Assembly: GCA_024734555.1 (NCBI GenBank)
Contig: JANPWX010000172.1
Coordinates: forward strand, 607,292-671,291
Direction of reading: 5' to 3'
Source of the DNA: Trochalopteron elliotii
Lineage: Eukaryota; Chordata; Aves; Passeriformes; Leiothrichidae
Length of the DNA stretch: 64,000 bases
The position numbers and the translations under genes are program-made. The notes beneath the pieces were generated by a model, which saw nothing but the letters and a program-made list of their open reading frames with translations, did not search any database and was not told where the DNA came from. This document shows, in pieces, positions 48,355 to 61,300 of the stretch (within the stretch, counting starts at the first letter, position 1; the number at the start of each line of letters is the position of its first letter).

Positions 48355-48980
48355 ATACCAGTGCTGGCACTGTTCAACATCTTCCTCAGCCACCTGGACA
48401 GAGGGATGGAGTGCACCCTCAGTAAACAACACAGGTCAAACCAATAGAGTCAGCATGTGAAAGGCCACAGCTTTCCTCCATGGTGTTAGTGAAGCCGTTG
48501 TGTCCAGTGAAGCCATTGTGTAGTTTTACATCTTCCAGAAGAGAAATGGGATCCAAAAAATGGTATGAGCTCAGCCAAGGGCTGCAAAGATGACTGGGGC
48601 TGGGGCCCCTGCCAGCTAAGTGAGGCTGTGAAAACTGAGCCTGTCCAGCCTGGAAGAGAGATGGGGTCAGCAGAACCTCACAGCAACCTAACAGGGCCTT
48701 TGGAGGACTACAGCAAAGATGGATCCTTGCAGAGGTGCACTGTAAAGGGATGAGAGGAAACAAACACAAGTTTCAGCAACGGAATTTCTGCTTGGTTGGA
48801 TGGATGGGAAACAATGCCACTGTGAACACAGTTAAGCAATGAAAAAATCTAGTTTCCATAGAGATACTCAAATTTAACTAAAGGCTCTGAGCAACTTGTG
48901 ACTTTGAATCTGGCCATGTTCTCAGCAGGGGCTAGAACCAGAAGTCCTTTTCAACCTAATTTGATTTGTGATTCTGTGGC
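48355..48980 (+). mobile_element. CR1 LINE 3' portion, internally deleted
   Basis: The left end carries the CR1 'LFNIFLSHLDRGMECTLSK' motif (48369-48425). The copy then jumps to the 3' half with 'cagccaagggctgcaaagatgactggggc' and 'gagcctgtccagcctggaagagagatg', and ends at 'agtccttttcaacctaatttgatttgtgattctgtgg' (to 48980), the standard CR1 terminus. An imperfect tandem duplication is present at 48488-48523. The element is dead. Confidence 0.85.
48488..48523 (+). repeat. 18-bp tandem duplication inside CR1
   Basis: Two adjacent copies of AGTGAAGCCGTTGTGTCC (48488-48505 and 48506-48523) differ at three positions. The repeat lies inside the degenerate part of the CR1 copy. Confidence 0.85.
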
Positions 48981-51900
48981 TTTCTTAGTCTGTAAAATAA
49001 AATTAATTTCTACTTTTGAATGCTTTATATGGACTTGTAAAGAAAGGAAAGCGAATGCCTTAAAATGTAACCTTTTAATTAATACACTCAGGTAAAATGA
49101 AATTATTTATGATTTAATGTAGAAGTACTACACAAGACTTTAATCATGCAAATGACAGCTGTCGCTTCCCTTCTCTACAGGTTCATAAGCTGCACTCATC
49201 AACATAATAGCTGATCAACTTCTCCTAGTGCTCTAAGGAGCGTGACTAACATCTGGCATGTAGTTTGTTTCATGGTTACTGGCATTCTCTTCTATCTGTT
49301 TAGATCTTGACTTCTTTTGTTAGGGACATTCACATAAACAGGATGTTTCCCTTTCTGCCTGTGCTGATATCATATTGATGCGAGTTCTCCTGCAATAGCC
49401 ATTTTTGGCAAGGTAGCATTAAAGGCTGTGATTACCAGCAAACAAAATCAAACCTGCATTCAAAACGACAAAATAAAATGGAATCTTGTCCAGATCCTGT
49501 TAGAAAAACTGCTCTCTGTCTCCACTTTATCTGATAGCAGCAAATGTAATTTGCACAGCTGTTCTTCAGGGACTTACACAAAGGCTTCAGGCTCTGGGAG
49601 GACCTAACCTTTGTTTCTTTCTGGGCTGATTCTATCTCATTTTTATAAGGTCATAAATCAAGTGAAGAGAAAGAGAAAATATATTTGCGCTTTTGAATGC
49701 AAAATGAATAGAAAAAAAATCTGTAATTTAAAGCAAAGTCCTCCCCCTCCTCTTTTTCTTCCCAAGTATAAGCTCCCTGCTGTACAAATCAAAAGTATAC
49801 ACCGAGACAGTGCCTAAATCTTTTATGAAATGGGCCCTTCACTTGCACTTCAATGGAGCTTGCTGTGCATTAAGATTTCTTTTAATGGCAGAAGGAAATA
49901 ATTCTGCAGCTAGGGCACAGTGCTTCCTGCTGCACCTGGTATTTGGGCTGCATATGGGGTGGATGAACTATAAAAGGGAAAGAAAATTGATTTTGGTGCC
50001 TTTTTGCCGTCTCGTCATAGACCACTACACCTGAGATTCACTACAGTCCTGTAAGGGTAGAAAACACACTGGTTTTGAGACCCATAATGCTCCTATACAT
50101 AATCCCTCCATGCCCACACTATGTTTGTTGCCTGACCTGCAATGTCCCCCATCCTGCAGCAGGCATGTGGTAGCATGGGGATAGTTAAGCAATCCAAACC
50201 TCAAGCCAAGGTGGGAAGTAAGCCAGCAAGAGTGGCCAAGATCAACATTTCTGGGTTGCCCAGGGACACAGCTGCATGCCAATATTCTCCCACAGGAAGC
50301 ATATGAAATTCCCCATGGGAAGGTGTGTTTCTCTCAGATGAATGCCTCCTGGTGATGCCTTAGCTGTCCGATGCACTCATCTCATGGATTAAGGACACAC
50401 GGGGATTTTGACATGAGATGGGCATGCAGCAATGTGCCCAGCTGTGGAGAATTGGATTCTCTGATGCCAGGCATATTCTTTTCTTACTCAGCTCTCTTGC
50501 TTCTCTTCAGTCACTTTATTGTCTGCACAAAAGTTCCTCCCACTAATCACAAGGCAGAGGATGTATCCTTCCTGGTTTTCCCCAAATCCTCCCTATTGCA
50601 CAATATCCTCTGTAACCCAGGATGCGTCTCTGCAGTTCCTTCACTCTTGTGAAGGCATCTGAGGGTTGAAATAATTTCTTCATTCTTAAGTTATTGACAT
50701 TCACAGAGCCCAGGCAAGACTGCCTCAGATCAATGCAGCCTACAAGGGTGCGCCCTCATGGACGTATTAGCACCAGCCTTCAAAGAAACCCCCTCAAGCC
50801 CAAAAACAACAAAAAAAGGGGTCTTCAAAGGCTGAATCTACCCCCTCCACAACATAAAGTCCAATGCTTGCTTCAAGAAATAGTAATAGAAAAGTCTACC
50901 CTAACAAGATTCAAGGAAGACACTGAAGTAGATTCAGCTGAATTCCCTGGGAAGAACAGATTCCTCCAACATGGAAGGGACATATATTCTTTTCTAAATG
51001 GTAGGTATGTTTAATAATACAAAAGCTTCACTATCGTCATCCAGATACTTGTTTTTATCTCTGTGCAGGCAAGTCTGGCTCTGTTCATTCACATCCTGCT
51101 TTACTATACACTTCCAGTGTGGAATCCTTCCCTACATGTTTTTGTGTTACCCATGTTACTTCTAATGCACTCTTCCTTGTATTGTTTAGGTATAAACTTC
51201 ATTTATAGACTGATGGGTAGAGCAGGGAAAAGCCCTCATTTCCTTATACTTTAACCAAGGAGTATGTTTTACTGTCTGTTGTAGTTCTATTTTTACCTGA
51301 CATCAGATACAAGATATAACTTGTGCTTAGAATAATTCTTCATCATTGAAGCTGCCAGTGAGTTTATTAAAACTGAAAAGGTAATACCCTGTATTCTTTT
51401 ATGTATGCTGTTTTTGGCAGTTCCTTTTGTCTGAACCAGAAGCAATTGAATCTAAACAGCTTTTTAAAGACAAATTTAAGGAAAATATGCACTAGGAGTT
51501 GGGGGGTGGTGGAGTTTTTTGTTGTTGTTTTGGGTGGGTGGGTTTTGAGAACTAGATGTTCAGCTATGATAAAAATATGTGCAACATAATGTTGCAGTAT
51601 GCCCACATTTCCTCCTGAGCTGTTTTTGTACATTCTGCATCATATTTTATTTCAGCTTGCTTCCCTGTGTTCAGAAGCAATTGGTAGCATGTATTCACAC
51701 TGCATGATATTGTGAAGACTCGTATTGAAGCACAGATCAAAGTTCATTCACACTTTTGAGATGCCACTGATAATTTTAGGAGAAGTTTGCAATGAGGGAA
51801 GTATTTTCTCTCTTTTTCTCAGCCTGTGTTTATTTGGAATATTAGAATAAGACATGAGAAGAGCTTTAGGAAATGGCACTGAACTGCACTGAATTGCAGT

Positions 51901-54900
51901 TTGATCTTGTCTACATAGTTTGTGTCCAGCCACTGGATTCTCTGAGGATTAACAAACTGTGACATAAGGCTGGGAAGCTACATGCCATGGCTGCTCCCTC
52001 TAGTCATCCCTCCATTCTCATCTTCTGATGCTAATTCACCCCAAACTCTGACTGCACAGCTGAGTAATGACCACCATATATACAGGCAGATAGATGGGTA
52101 ATCCCCCTGCTATGTCTTTTGATTTCCATATCTACCAGAGTAAGGACTCACTATCTGGAAGGGCCTTTCCTATAGTCTTGTTCAGTAAAACATCTTTAAT
52201 TCTGTTCCAGCTTCAAAATACAGCAAAAAGGTATCTTTTCCTCCAGTGACTGGCAGATGGCCATTACCTAGTATTTTTTTTTTTTGTTTTAGTGTAGTTT
52301 ATCGATTCTACACCAGTACCATTGTCTCTTTGACACTAGCAGACTTCAGTTTGCACAGTGGGCTTTTTTTCTTTTTATTTTTTTTTTTCAGAAATCATAT
52401 TCCATTGTCTCTGCAATCATTGTCTATTCTCATTTTCACACAATTGCTGCTTTATTAAGCAAAGTGTTTAGAAAGTTCCTCCCAAAACCTTTACACTGAG
52501 TGCTTTTCAAGAATTAAATGGTAGCAGAACAATTTCTCTCCCACTAGAGAGAATCACTAGAATGTTAATTAGCAGGCTGTTTTTCTCATTTTTTTTCAGC
52601 CTTCTCTCCTCAAATCTATATGTGATAGTTAAGACACCATACTGATGTGGGTGGCAGAAGAACCAGAATAGAATAAAGAAATATTAAACCAGCACATTGC
52701 CTGTCCTAGTGAAGGGACACACGAGAAAATGTTATGGTGGGAAAGTCTTGTGAAAGAGAAAGCCAAGAAATGAAAAATAATTTTCATAGTTTACTTTGGA
52801 CAGTCTTACAAATATCTGCTCCTGTGTTTATACTCTGCAGACCCAACTGCATCATTTCACATGGCACAGGATCACATTAGAAGGCAACAGCAGCAGAATG
52901 AAGCCAATACTGATGCTGTGTCAAGTCAACCGTGGGACAAGGTTCACACATTCAAAATTATTGCTTCATTACGCATAGGCAACTGAATACTGCAGCACTG
53001 GCGTTCACAGGCTTATGCTGATGCTCTAATTCTTTGCTCAGCTTTAATTATAGGCAGACGTGGGAGGAGCATGCATAAAAATGAAGTCTTTGTTGCAGAG
53101 GTGCTTGGAGAGTGAGTGTTCCAGCAGCAATCACCAGCAAGTGGCAGCCACCACCAGAAAGATCCCACCTTTCCAAAGACACTGAAGCCAAGAAGCCAGC
53201 AGGATACCTGGCAATGAGAAGGTGGGCACAGAGAGACACAGGCTTCTCTTCCACACAACTCATTCCTAGTGGACAGTCAGGCATCACTCTAGGAGGTGTT
53301 GGAGAAGGAGATGAGGTAGCTCAAACCTGAAGCTCCAGAGCCAAATCACCACCTTGCTGTCAACCCTTGATACATGCTGCCATGTACTGGCTTGCACAAC
53401 AGCCTATTCACTTTGTATGCGTGGCTTTTACCATCTCCCTCTTCAGGCTAAAGAGCCACCATGACATTTAGTGTTTACTACAGCTTCTGACAAACTGAAT
53501 CCTGGCAAAATTGAGCACAATTCCTCTGAAAAAGTAGAACTTTACTCAATGAGAAAATTTTCTTGCCACTTCTGTGGCATCCTGCAGGTTCTGCTGGAGG
53601 GATAGGGAGATCCACAGCATCACAGAGCACCTTGTAACATCAGTGAGTTCAGGTAATGCCTAAAGGAGCTCTATGAAGATTATAATCTCTGAATGTATTT
53701 TTGTAAAGGTAGACTGCAATATACATGTGCACCACATACAGTAAACAATTTGATGGGATTTCTTTGGCAGATGTACAGCACTTACATGAAAACCAGCTCC
53801 TTCCACCAAGGGGTGGAGGTTTCAGATAAAAATCCTGTCTCACCTCAGGCATGTGACTTACTGTCAATCTTAAGCAGGGATTCTTATCCCCAGTGCTGTG
53901 TTTCTAAAACAATTTTTCAAGAACACATAGTCTCACTCTACCAAGGCTCACAGTTCATACAATCATAGAACCACTGAGACTGGAAGGGATCTTGGGAGCC
54001 ACCCAAGCAGCCTCCTCTAAGGTTACTTATTGCCTCTTCAAGTGATATGGTTTTCAGTTTTCCTTTTTTTTTTTCTTTTAATTACTTAAAGACACTTTCA
54101 TTCTAGGCAAGAGGAAATACTTTTTTCCCCCTGATTTGTTGACAGGGTTTCAATAGAACTGACAAGTGTCAACCAGTCAGGAGGAAATTCCAGCAGCAGT
54201 TACATAAATCCCTGAAAACAGGCATGTTTAGAGAGGGAATTCTGATGCTGAGCCATGGCTGTGTCAGTACAGGCATTGCTAGACTTAAAAGAGACAGCAC
54301 TACATTAGTAACCCTCATCTGAATGACCCCAGGTCAGTTCTAGTTGGATGAGATGTACATTTAAATATCTTCACATCAAAGAAAAGAAAGAAATTATTAC
54401 ACCTACATCCTTCACTTTAATTTTTAAACCAATTCATCCATTGTGGTTGTCTCTAATCAAAATGCTACTTCGAGATAGGTCTGCACTAGATATTTTATGG
54501 CAGGCGGAGCAATCCCTTCCACCTGTTGTGCAACAACAGATCATTCAAGACAGGGGCCTGTGCTGTGCTGAAGGCAGATAAAATTACAGTCAGTTCCCAA
54601 AATAAATGTCAAAAGCAAGCTCCTCTTCTCTCCACATCATGGGAACCATTCCATCATTGTTACACTTAGCTCTTTCCCCACTTTCCCAAGCCTAAGAAGG
54701 CGACCTTGCCTTCAGAACCCTTTCTTAGTCCTGTCCACACATTTCCTGGTCCCCCAAACAAGCTGCTTTTGTCTCAAGAAATTAGCTCATGGGAGGGAGC
54801 TCCACAACATGGTATCATTAATTTACATAGAAGTATAGGATAACATTGGCATATGACTGCTTCTTTGCTTCCAGACACACATGCTGAGGAAAAACTCAGC

Positions 54901-57900
54901 TCTACATGAGTAAGCAGATTTTACACCATCAGCATGTGAGCACAGAGCTCATGAAGATTCCCATGTTCAGCAGATGGCAGAAAGGCCCCATGCACTGACC
55001 CACAATGGAAATAAACAGAGAAGCTCTGAACCTTCATTGCTCACAGCTTGTGTTGCACTGTCCTCAGATGTCACAAAACCATCCCCTCTGCCCACCAGGA
55101 AACTGCAGCAGGGCTCCAGCCTTGCCTCCCACATGGTCTGCAGCCTTTCCCTGGGAAATGGGCACACTAAGGCCTCCAGAGGGCTTTGGCAGCACCCAGA
55201 GGCTCACCAGTGCTGAGCACCTCCAGGGTGACACACCACGGGGCTGATTGAAATCTGGACCTTCCACTGTGGTCTCCTGAGTTAGAATACCATGCCCACA
55301 GCCATCCAGCAGGTGAAAAATAAGTATGGATATGGCTGGCCCAAGAGCAGAACTTGTGAGAGAGGTTTCTGCTTTGCATGGCCCCCAAGCCTTTCTCTAG
55401 CACCACCTGGTCTGAGGACAGAGCTGAGAGTAAGTTCCAGACTCCTAGTCTCAAGGACGCAGAACCTTCAGATGATGCGAACTCGACTTCAGCAGCAGTT
55501 TGTTGCCAGGGGAACGGTCCATTTCCTAATGTGTTGCAAAAAAAATCTCTCTCTCCCCCTGTATTTTGCAGCATGTTTAGAGAGTGTCAGTCCTGAGGCT
55601 AGCAGTCCCCAGGTTTCCTCTCCCAGTTCTCTCCAAAGTGCCAGTTACAAAGCAATCAGGACAGTTCAGCAATCAGTGTCTTGATATAATCCTTCTTCTT
55701 TGTCAGTCAGTAGAAAATAAATTACTCACTGGAGCCTGCTACAAAGATACCACCCAGGCACAGATAACATCCCTAAAAAGGGATGTGAAAGACAAAGACT
55801 AATCAAGGATTTTGCAGCTGTCAGAGGAAGGTATTTTCTATGGCGAAGAAAATACCTCATTTTCCTGAGTATTTCCCATGTGATTTTACCTTCATGCAAA
55901 TTGTAAGCATAGAGACTGGAACCCAAGAGATCTCTAGAGGTTCTGTGAATTTTCAACATCATTAAATCTAAGATTAAATGAAATTGAAAGCAAAATATAA
56001 GCTTTCTGATGTGCAATATGTCTATTCTTACCTAACAGTTGCATGAGGTGAAGGAGAGGTATAAGTGGCAAGGAGAAAGGCCATAAAAATTTTCTTCTTT
56101 TGGCACAATCTAAATGGCAAAGCTGGAATGGAAATCAAAAGGCTTGAAACAGCAGTCACAGAAGCCCTTCTTGATAGAAATAGGTTTAGCTTAGAAAAGG
56201 ATTCTTATGCTCCAAATATTTTTGTAATTACTTGGCTGAAGAATTAACACATTGCAATGCTACTTTTAACTTCACCACCCCTTAGAAGAGGATGAAGCCC
56301 CAGCTGATGCTGGACCTAATCACTCAGAGTGTCTAGATCAGTGTTCAGGTAAATACAGATTTTTTCTGTTGTGATGTTTGAGGACAAATTTTACCAATTT
56401 CTTTCTATTAGAGATACCTATTTGACATGCATATTCCCATGTGAATTCTGGTTTGGTAGTTTAAGAAATCTATCAGCAAACTGCTCTGTTCAAAGCGAGC
56501 TGCCTATTGCTGAACATTTCAGTAATATGCATTGATTTGAAAAAGGTAATAAATGTATTTTTACTCCAACGTTTAGCTGTTTAATGCTGCAATTTATCTC
56601 ATCACTCCTCTAAAGAAGCTGATGAGACTGACAGCTCATTTTTTTCATCTTCTTCATGATGACAGAATTAGAATTCATCACCTTGAGAAGACACAGGGAT
56701 ATTCAAGTTGTGAGAACTTTATGTTTAAGGTTATAATTTTCTTTTGAAGCACCATGTCCAAAGACTTCAAAAAGAATTTTCCTCTGCAGTAAGGAAGGGA
56801 TGAAGGAAGAGTGGGAAAAAAAATAGCTGTAACCTTGCAAGACATGTTGGTTGATCTCACAGTATAAAAAATACCTTGAAAGATGTACCTGAATTTATCT
56901 TAGTGTTTATGGAGCCAAACTCTATGCAACCAAAGATTTAGTAACTGCATTTGCAAATGACTGCTGAGTCTTGCAGTATAGACCATATTTCTTCATCATA
57001 CTTTTGCTGTCATACCTTTTTTCATGCCATATGTTAAAGTAAAACCAATTGAAATAATATAAAAGTAGTAGATGAATATTTCTGCTCCCTGGAGTCTCTG
57101 CTCTTATTCCCATCACAGGACTAATGCATGAGCAAGACAGACCAAAACAAGTCTCTAATTATCTCAGCTAATTAGTTCAAACATGGGACCCAAATATTTT
57201 TTACTGTTGTAGGAGAGAAAAAAGGTAGTTTCAGTTCTCACTCTTAGTTTCCCCAGTTAAAACTGAACTCCAGGTATTTACACACTTGAGAGCCTGCCAA
57301 CATTCACATGCCCTGGGAGGTTAACACAATCAAGGAACCAGGGGTACCCATGAGTATAAGAGTCAGCAAATGTCCAAGGGGATGCACTCCTTCACAACTA
57401 AAGCACATTATGCATCTTGGTAGCTCACCTATTAGTTTTTTCAATTAATTTGGAAGTAGAAAACATAATTCTGATACTATTTTTGTCGAAAAACAAACTT
57501 TTTTTTTGCCTACATCAACAGAAATTGGATTTTTTTAAAAGTTGAACTTTATAAGGCTAGCTTTCATTCATTACTTAGTTTTTTTAAAAAAAAGCACAGA
57601 GCGTTTGGATACTTTGGGAGTTATCTCCAGTAATGTCTGTGTGATACAGTTTTATACCAGCCCTTCCCCAAGATAGTGTTCACCTTCCAATGAAATACAG
57701 CAGGACAGACTCTTGACCAAGAGACTCAGACATCTGAACACGCACCAAAGGGGCTCATAGGAAGGGCAAAAGCTTGGAGGATGATTCATCAGTGAGGGAA
57801 AATCAGGACCTGCTTGCCAGAACAAATATGGAGGCAGCCTGGATGAAGAGGTAGGACCCATTGCAATTTATTTATTTGCTTGTTTTAATTCATGGCTATG

Positions 57901-57942
57901 ATATAGGGGTGATGGATTTCACATCCAACAACGACCACAAAA
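48981..57942. other. Probable intergenic DNA
   Basis: Contains only pyrimidine tracts, a G/T-rich patch (51499-51547) and the short CR1 fragment at 53960-54025. The GC-richer 55000-55680 block has overlapping open frames on both strands that I do not recognise. Confidence 0.45.
53960..54025 (-). mobile_element. Short CR1 3'-end fragment, minus orientation
   Basis: 'aatcatagaaccactgagactggaagggatcttggg' is the reverse of the CR1 3' tail ('...ttccaaccc...gattctatga') of a different subfamily from the 31171 copy. Similarity fades after about 65 bases. Confidence 0.7.
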
Positions 57943-58361
57943 ATGGTGAAGGGTCTAGAGCACAGATCTCTTGAGAAACAACTGATGGAGCTGGGATTGC
58001 TTAGCTTGAAGCAAAGGCAGCTCAGGGAGGCTCTCTACTCTAAAAGAGGTTGTGCTGGAGTGGGTGTTGGACTCTTCTCCCAGGCAACAAGTAACAGGAC
58101 AAGAGGAAATCACCTCAAGTTTTGCCAGAGGAGGTTTATATTAAATACCAGGAAAACTTTCTTCATGGAAAAGGTTGTCAAGCATTGGAACAGTCTGCTA
58201 TGGGGAGGTGGTGGAGTCCCCATTCCCTGGAGGTATTTAAGAGATGTGTAGATGTGGCACTTAGTGACATGGGTTAGTGGTGGACTTGGCTGTGTTGAGC
58301 TAATGATTGGAGCCAATGATCTTACAGCTTTTCTCCAACCTAAACTATTCCTTGACTCTAT
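57943..58361 (+). mobile_element. CR1 LINE 3' end
   Basis: Well preserved CR1 3' portion, partly still open: '[19 protein letters not shown]' near 57949-58005, then '[13 protein letters not shown]' near 58069-58107, '[20 protein letters not shown]' near 58129-58188, and '[10 protein letters not shown]' near 58222-58251. It ends with 'tctccaacctaaactattccttgactctat', a diverged CR1 terminus. An insertion of extra G residues in 'tatggggaggtggtgg' breaks the family reading frame. Confidence 0.93.
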
Positions 58362-61300
58362 ATCCAAAATTGCTACCAAAGGAGAGACTCAGAGCTGTAC
58401 AGGGGCAGAACACCAGCAGGTGCAAATTCTGTCACATATGAGAAAAGGCAGTAGAGGTGGCCAGTGCAAGGATATGAAGGAGTGGGGCTGGAGCCTGGGA
58501 GGTATATTACACAGGTCCAGGTGTCCCACTGCCAAGGGAAGGCTGCACTGGGAGAGTGGGGACGGGGCCAGACAGGGTGGGGGCTGGGGGGTGAACATGG
58601 ACAGGAAGCATCAGACAGAAGATTGCATGGTTGGTTGGAAATACTGATGATGCCTTCAGAAAGGCCGGGGAAGGGAATTTCCTAGAGCAGCTGAGCTTGT
58701 CCCTGATGGTTTCATCCCCTTTGTGCTCTCTGCTGTAGTTGGGTGAGGTCATTCCTCCTTCCTCTTCCTCTTTTGTGGTGAAGTGACATCTTTGGCTCCA
58801 AACCGGACAAGAGCAGAGCACACTGTGATTATTTCCTTCCCAGGGCAGGTCAGGTCTCCGTCACTGAGTGTAACATTGGGGCTGTCTTAAGACTTTTCAA
58901 GGCCAACAACACAGAGTTGATGAAAGACCCACAGCCTCCTGTGGACAAGGGGTTGCTGTGTTCCTGCTAAGCAGTTCAGGCCAGTACACACAAGAAGCCA
59001 GCTTAGTGTTTCCTCTTGTTCCTGGGGTTTCTTTTCAAATACTCATTTGGAAATCTCGTATTCCTTAACAGAATAAATATGCCTTTACAAGAAGGTCAGT
59101 GACAGCCTGGCTAACTGAGAGATGTGGCTGTCAGTCCAACAGAAAAGGGGTTGGTGATTCCAGCCCAGCTTTATCTTCAGCCTGATAAAACCTGCTCCTT
59201 GTATCTGGCATAAACCCAGTATCATTTTGGCTCCCTTGGCAGGATCTGCACATCTTTTCTTCAAGCTGTGCTCATGCTACAGAGCAGCCACAAAACCCCA
59301 TGTTCATCTTTGCATTTTGGTGGTGTTAGCAAGGTGACGTGGTGGTCATGCACTAGGTTGTTTTCAGAGGAAACTCAACCAGGTGCTGTCATTCAGGTGT
59401 GCAAAGAGAAAAATGCACTTTAAACTTCGCTGGGAATGAAAAAGCCCAAATGAATGACTGAGGGCATTCACCTGAAGAATCAGACTAACGCTGCGTTGGA
59501 GTAAAGCAGCACATTGCTTACAGTGGAGGTGCAGGGCTCCAGCATGGGCATCTTTAGCCCTTGGATTCACTCCTGTCACACACAACCCAAACCAGACATC
59601 CAGACAAGAGGGAGATGGACAGAAATCCCTTTTTCTCCTTGTCTCTGCTTTGAGTTTTAGCCTTGAGAACATAGAAAGGACTTTGGAGAACCCGATAGTT
59701 ATGGAGGAATTCGGGGGGAGTACACATGATGCAGATAAGCAGAAATTTATGATCTATGTGACTGTTGACCAGCCACCTTTATTCAGTACAAATGCAGCAT
59801 GAAGCAAGAAAAAGGAGGAGGGATTAGGGAGAGAAAGTAGGAAAAAGTGGTGTTAAGGCACTTGTAACAAACACTGAAAACCACCATATAAAAATATAAC
59901 AGCTGAAGCCAAAACAAAACTGCATGCCTGACAGTATATTTGATAAACCAGAAAGATGCCTGCCAGAGAATTTATGATATGACAGTTTAGGAGAAATAAG
60001 GATAAACTATTATTAGAAAATATACAGAATATGCAATTCCACTTATATCCAGAAATGTATTTTAATCAATCTTCCCCACATTTGCGCATTTTAAAAAGCT
60101 TAGCAGCTCAGTGGTCTTTAGTTACTGTGAATCAGGAGGTGTGTCAGTGGCCCTGCAACCACATAAACCAAACCTCAGCTGTTCAATGAGCAGAATCCCA
60201 ACCAATCTGATGCACAATTTAGCTTGTCTGGTAGAAGCCTCTAATCTATCTTGTTCCCAGGTTATTTGGAGGCAACAACTGATAACTGCAGCTCTGCATG
60301 CACAGATAAAAACGTGACTCTGAGCAATCTGCAGAAGCAGATGAGCCGCTCTTCCTGCTGTGTGCGGCGCGGCTGCCCCTCGGCCGGCTGTGAAACCCGT
60401 GCCTGGAGCAGGATGTGGAGCTGGCCCAGAGGTCAGACAGACCCCAGCAGGTACCCACCATGGGCTGCAGCCCTTCCCCACACACACCCAGCTGCATTGT
60501 GCTTGCCAGGGCCAGAGGTTGGTCAGACACAGGCAGCCAGCAGGGCAATGAGGTTGCAGAGCCCCAAAACACAGCTGCTGGCCTCGGGGAGTTGTTCTCA
60601 GTGTCAGACAAGGGCTCTTCAGTGGAGAGAGGAAGGAACCTCACAGGCCTAGGCACTGTCCAGGAAGGACAAATGATTAACAGGGAGCCAAAGCTCATCT
60701 AAATTCAACTGTATTTCAGATCTCCAAGCTACTATGCTAAAATACCCAACACGCTGCAGCAAAGTGAGCCTAAGACAGGAGACATGGTATCTTTGCCTAA
60801 GACTGGTGGCTTTCTTAGTTACTTCTTTCTTTCTCCCATTTCTGTGAGAATCCATGGACTTTTAAACACCACTCAAATGAAATTTCAAGCACTAGGAAAC
60901 TGCATCATGGCACCTAACACAATGAAAGATTCTCTAGCCCATTGCTACACAAAACCCCTAGGCCACTGCAGGAGAAAAACAGAGTAATCAATAAAATACT
61001 ATTGTGTGTGGCACTTAAACCAAAAGGTGTGTTCTTCAGAGAGCAGTGCTTAGAGAATAGACTTCTGTGAGTATGCTGGTACTCTCAGACCTCATTAAAT
61101 AAAAGCACTACCAGGCTAATTAGTTAATATCTGGTATGCACATTGAAGAAATATGATATTGTGTGTATCAGTGTGAGCTGTCATTTATTTCAGGGGTAGT
61201 GGGGTATATTCTGTATTTGACTGTGCCAGTGCAATCCCCTTTGGCTTCAGTCGTGGGATCTGAATAAAGACAGAATATCAGATCAGGACAGAATCTGGCC

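Noticed and set aside
52361..52392. Strong plus-strand acceptor-like tract (long T run ending in CAG)
   Set aside because: No open frame or donor of quality follows, so it is simply a low-complexity T tract.
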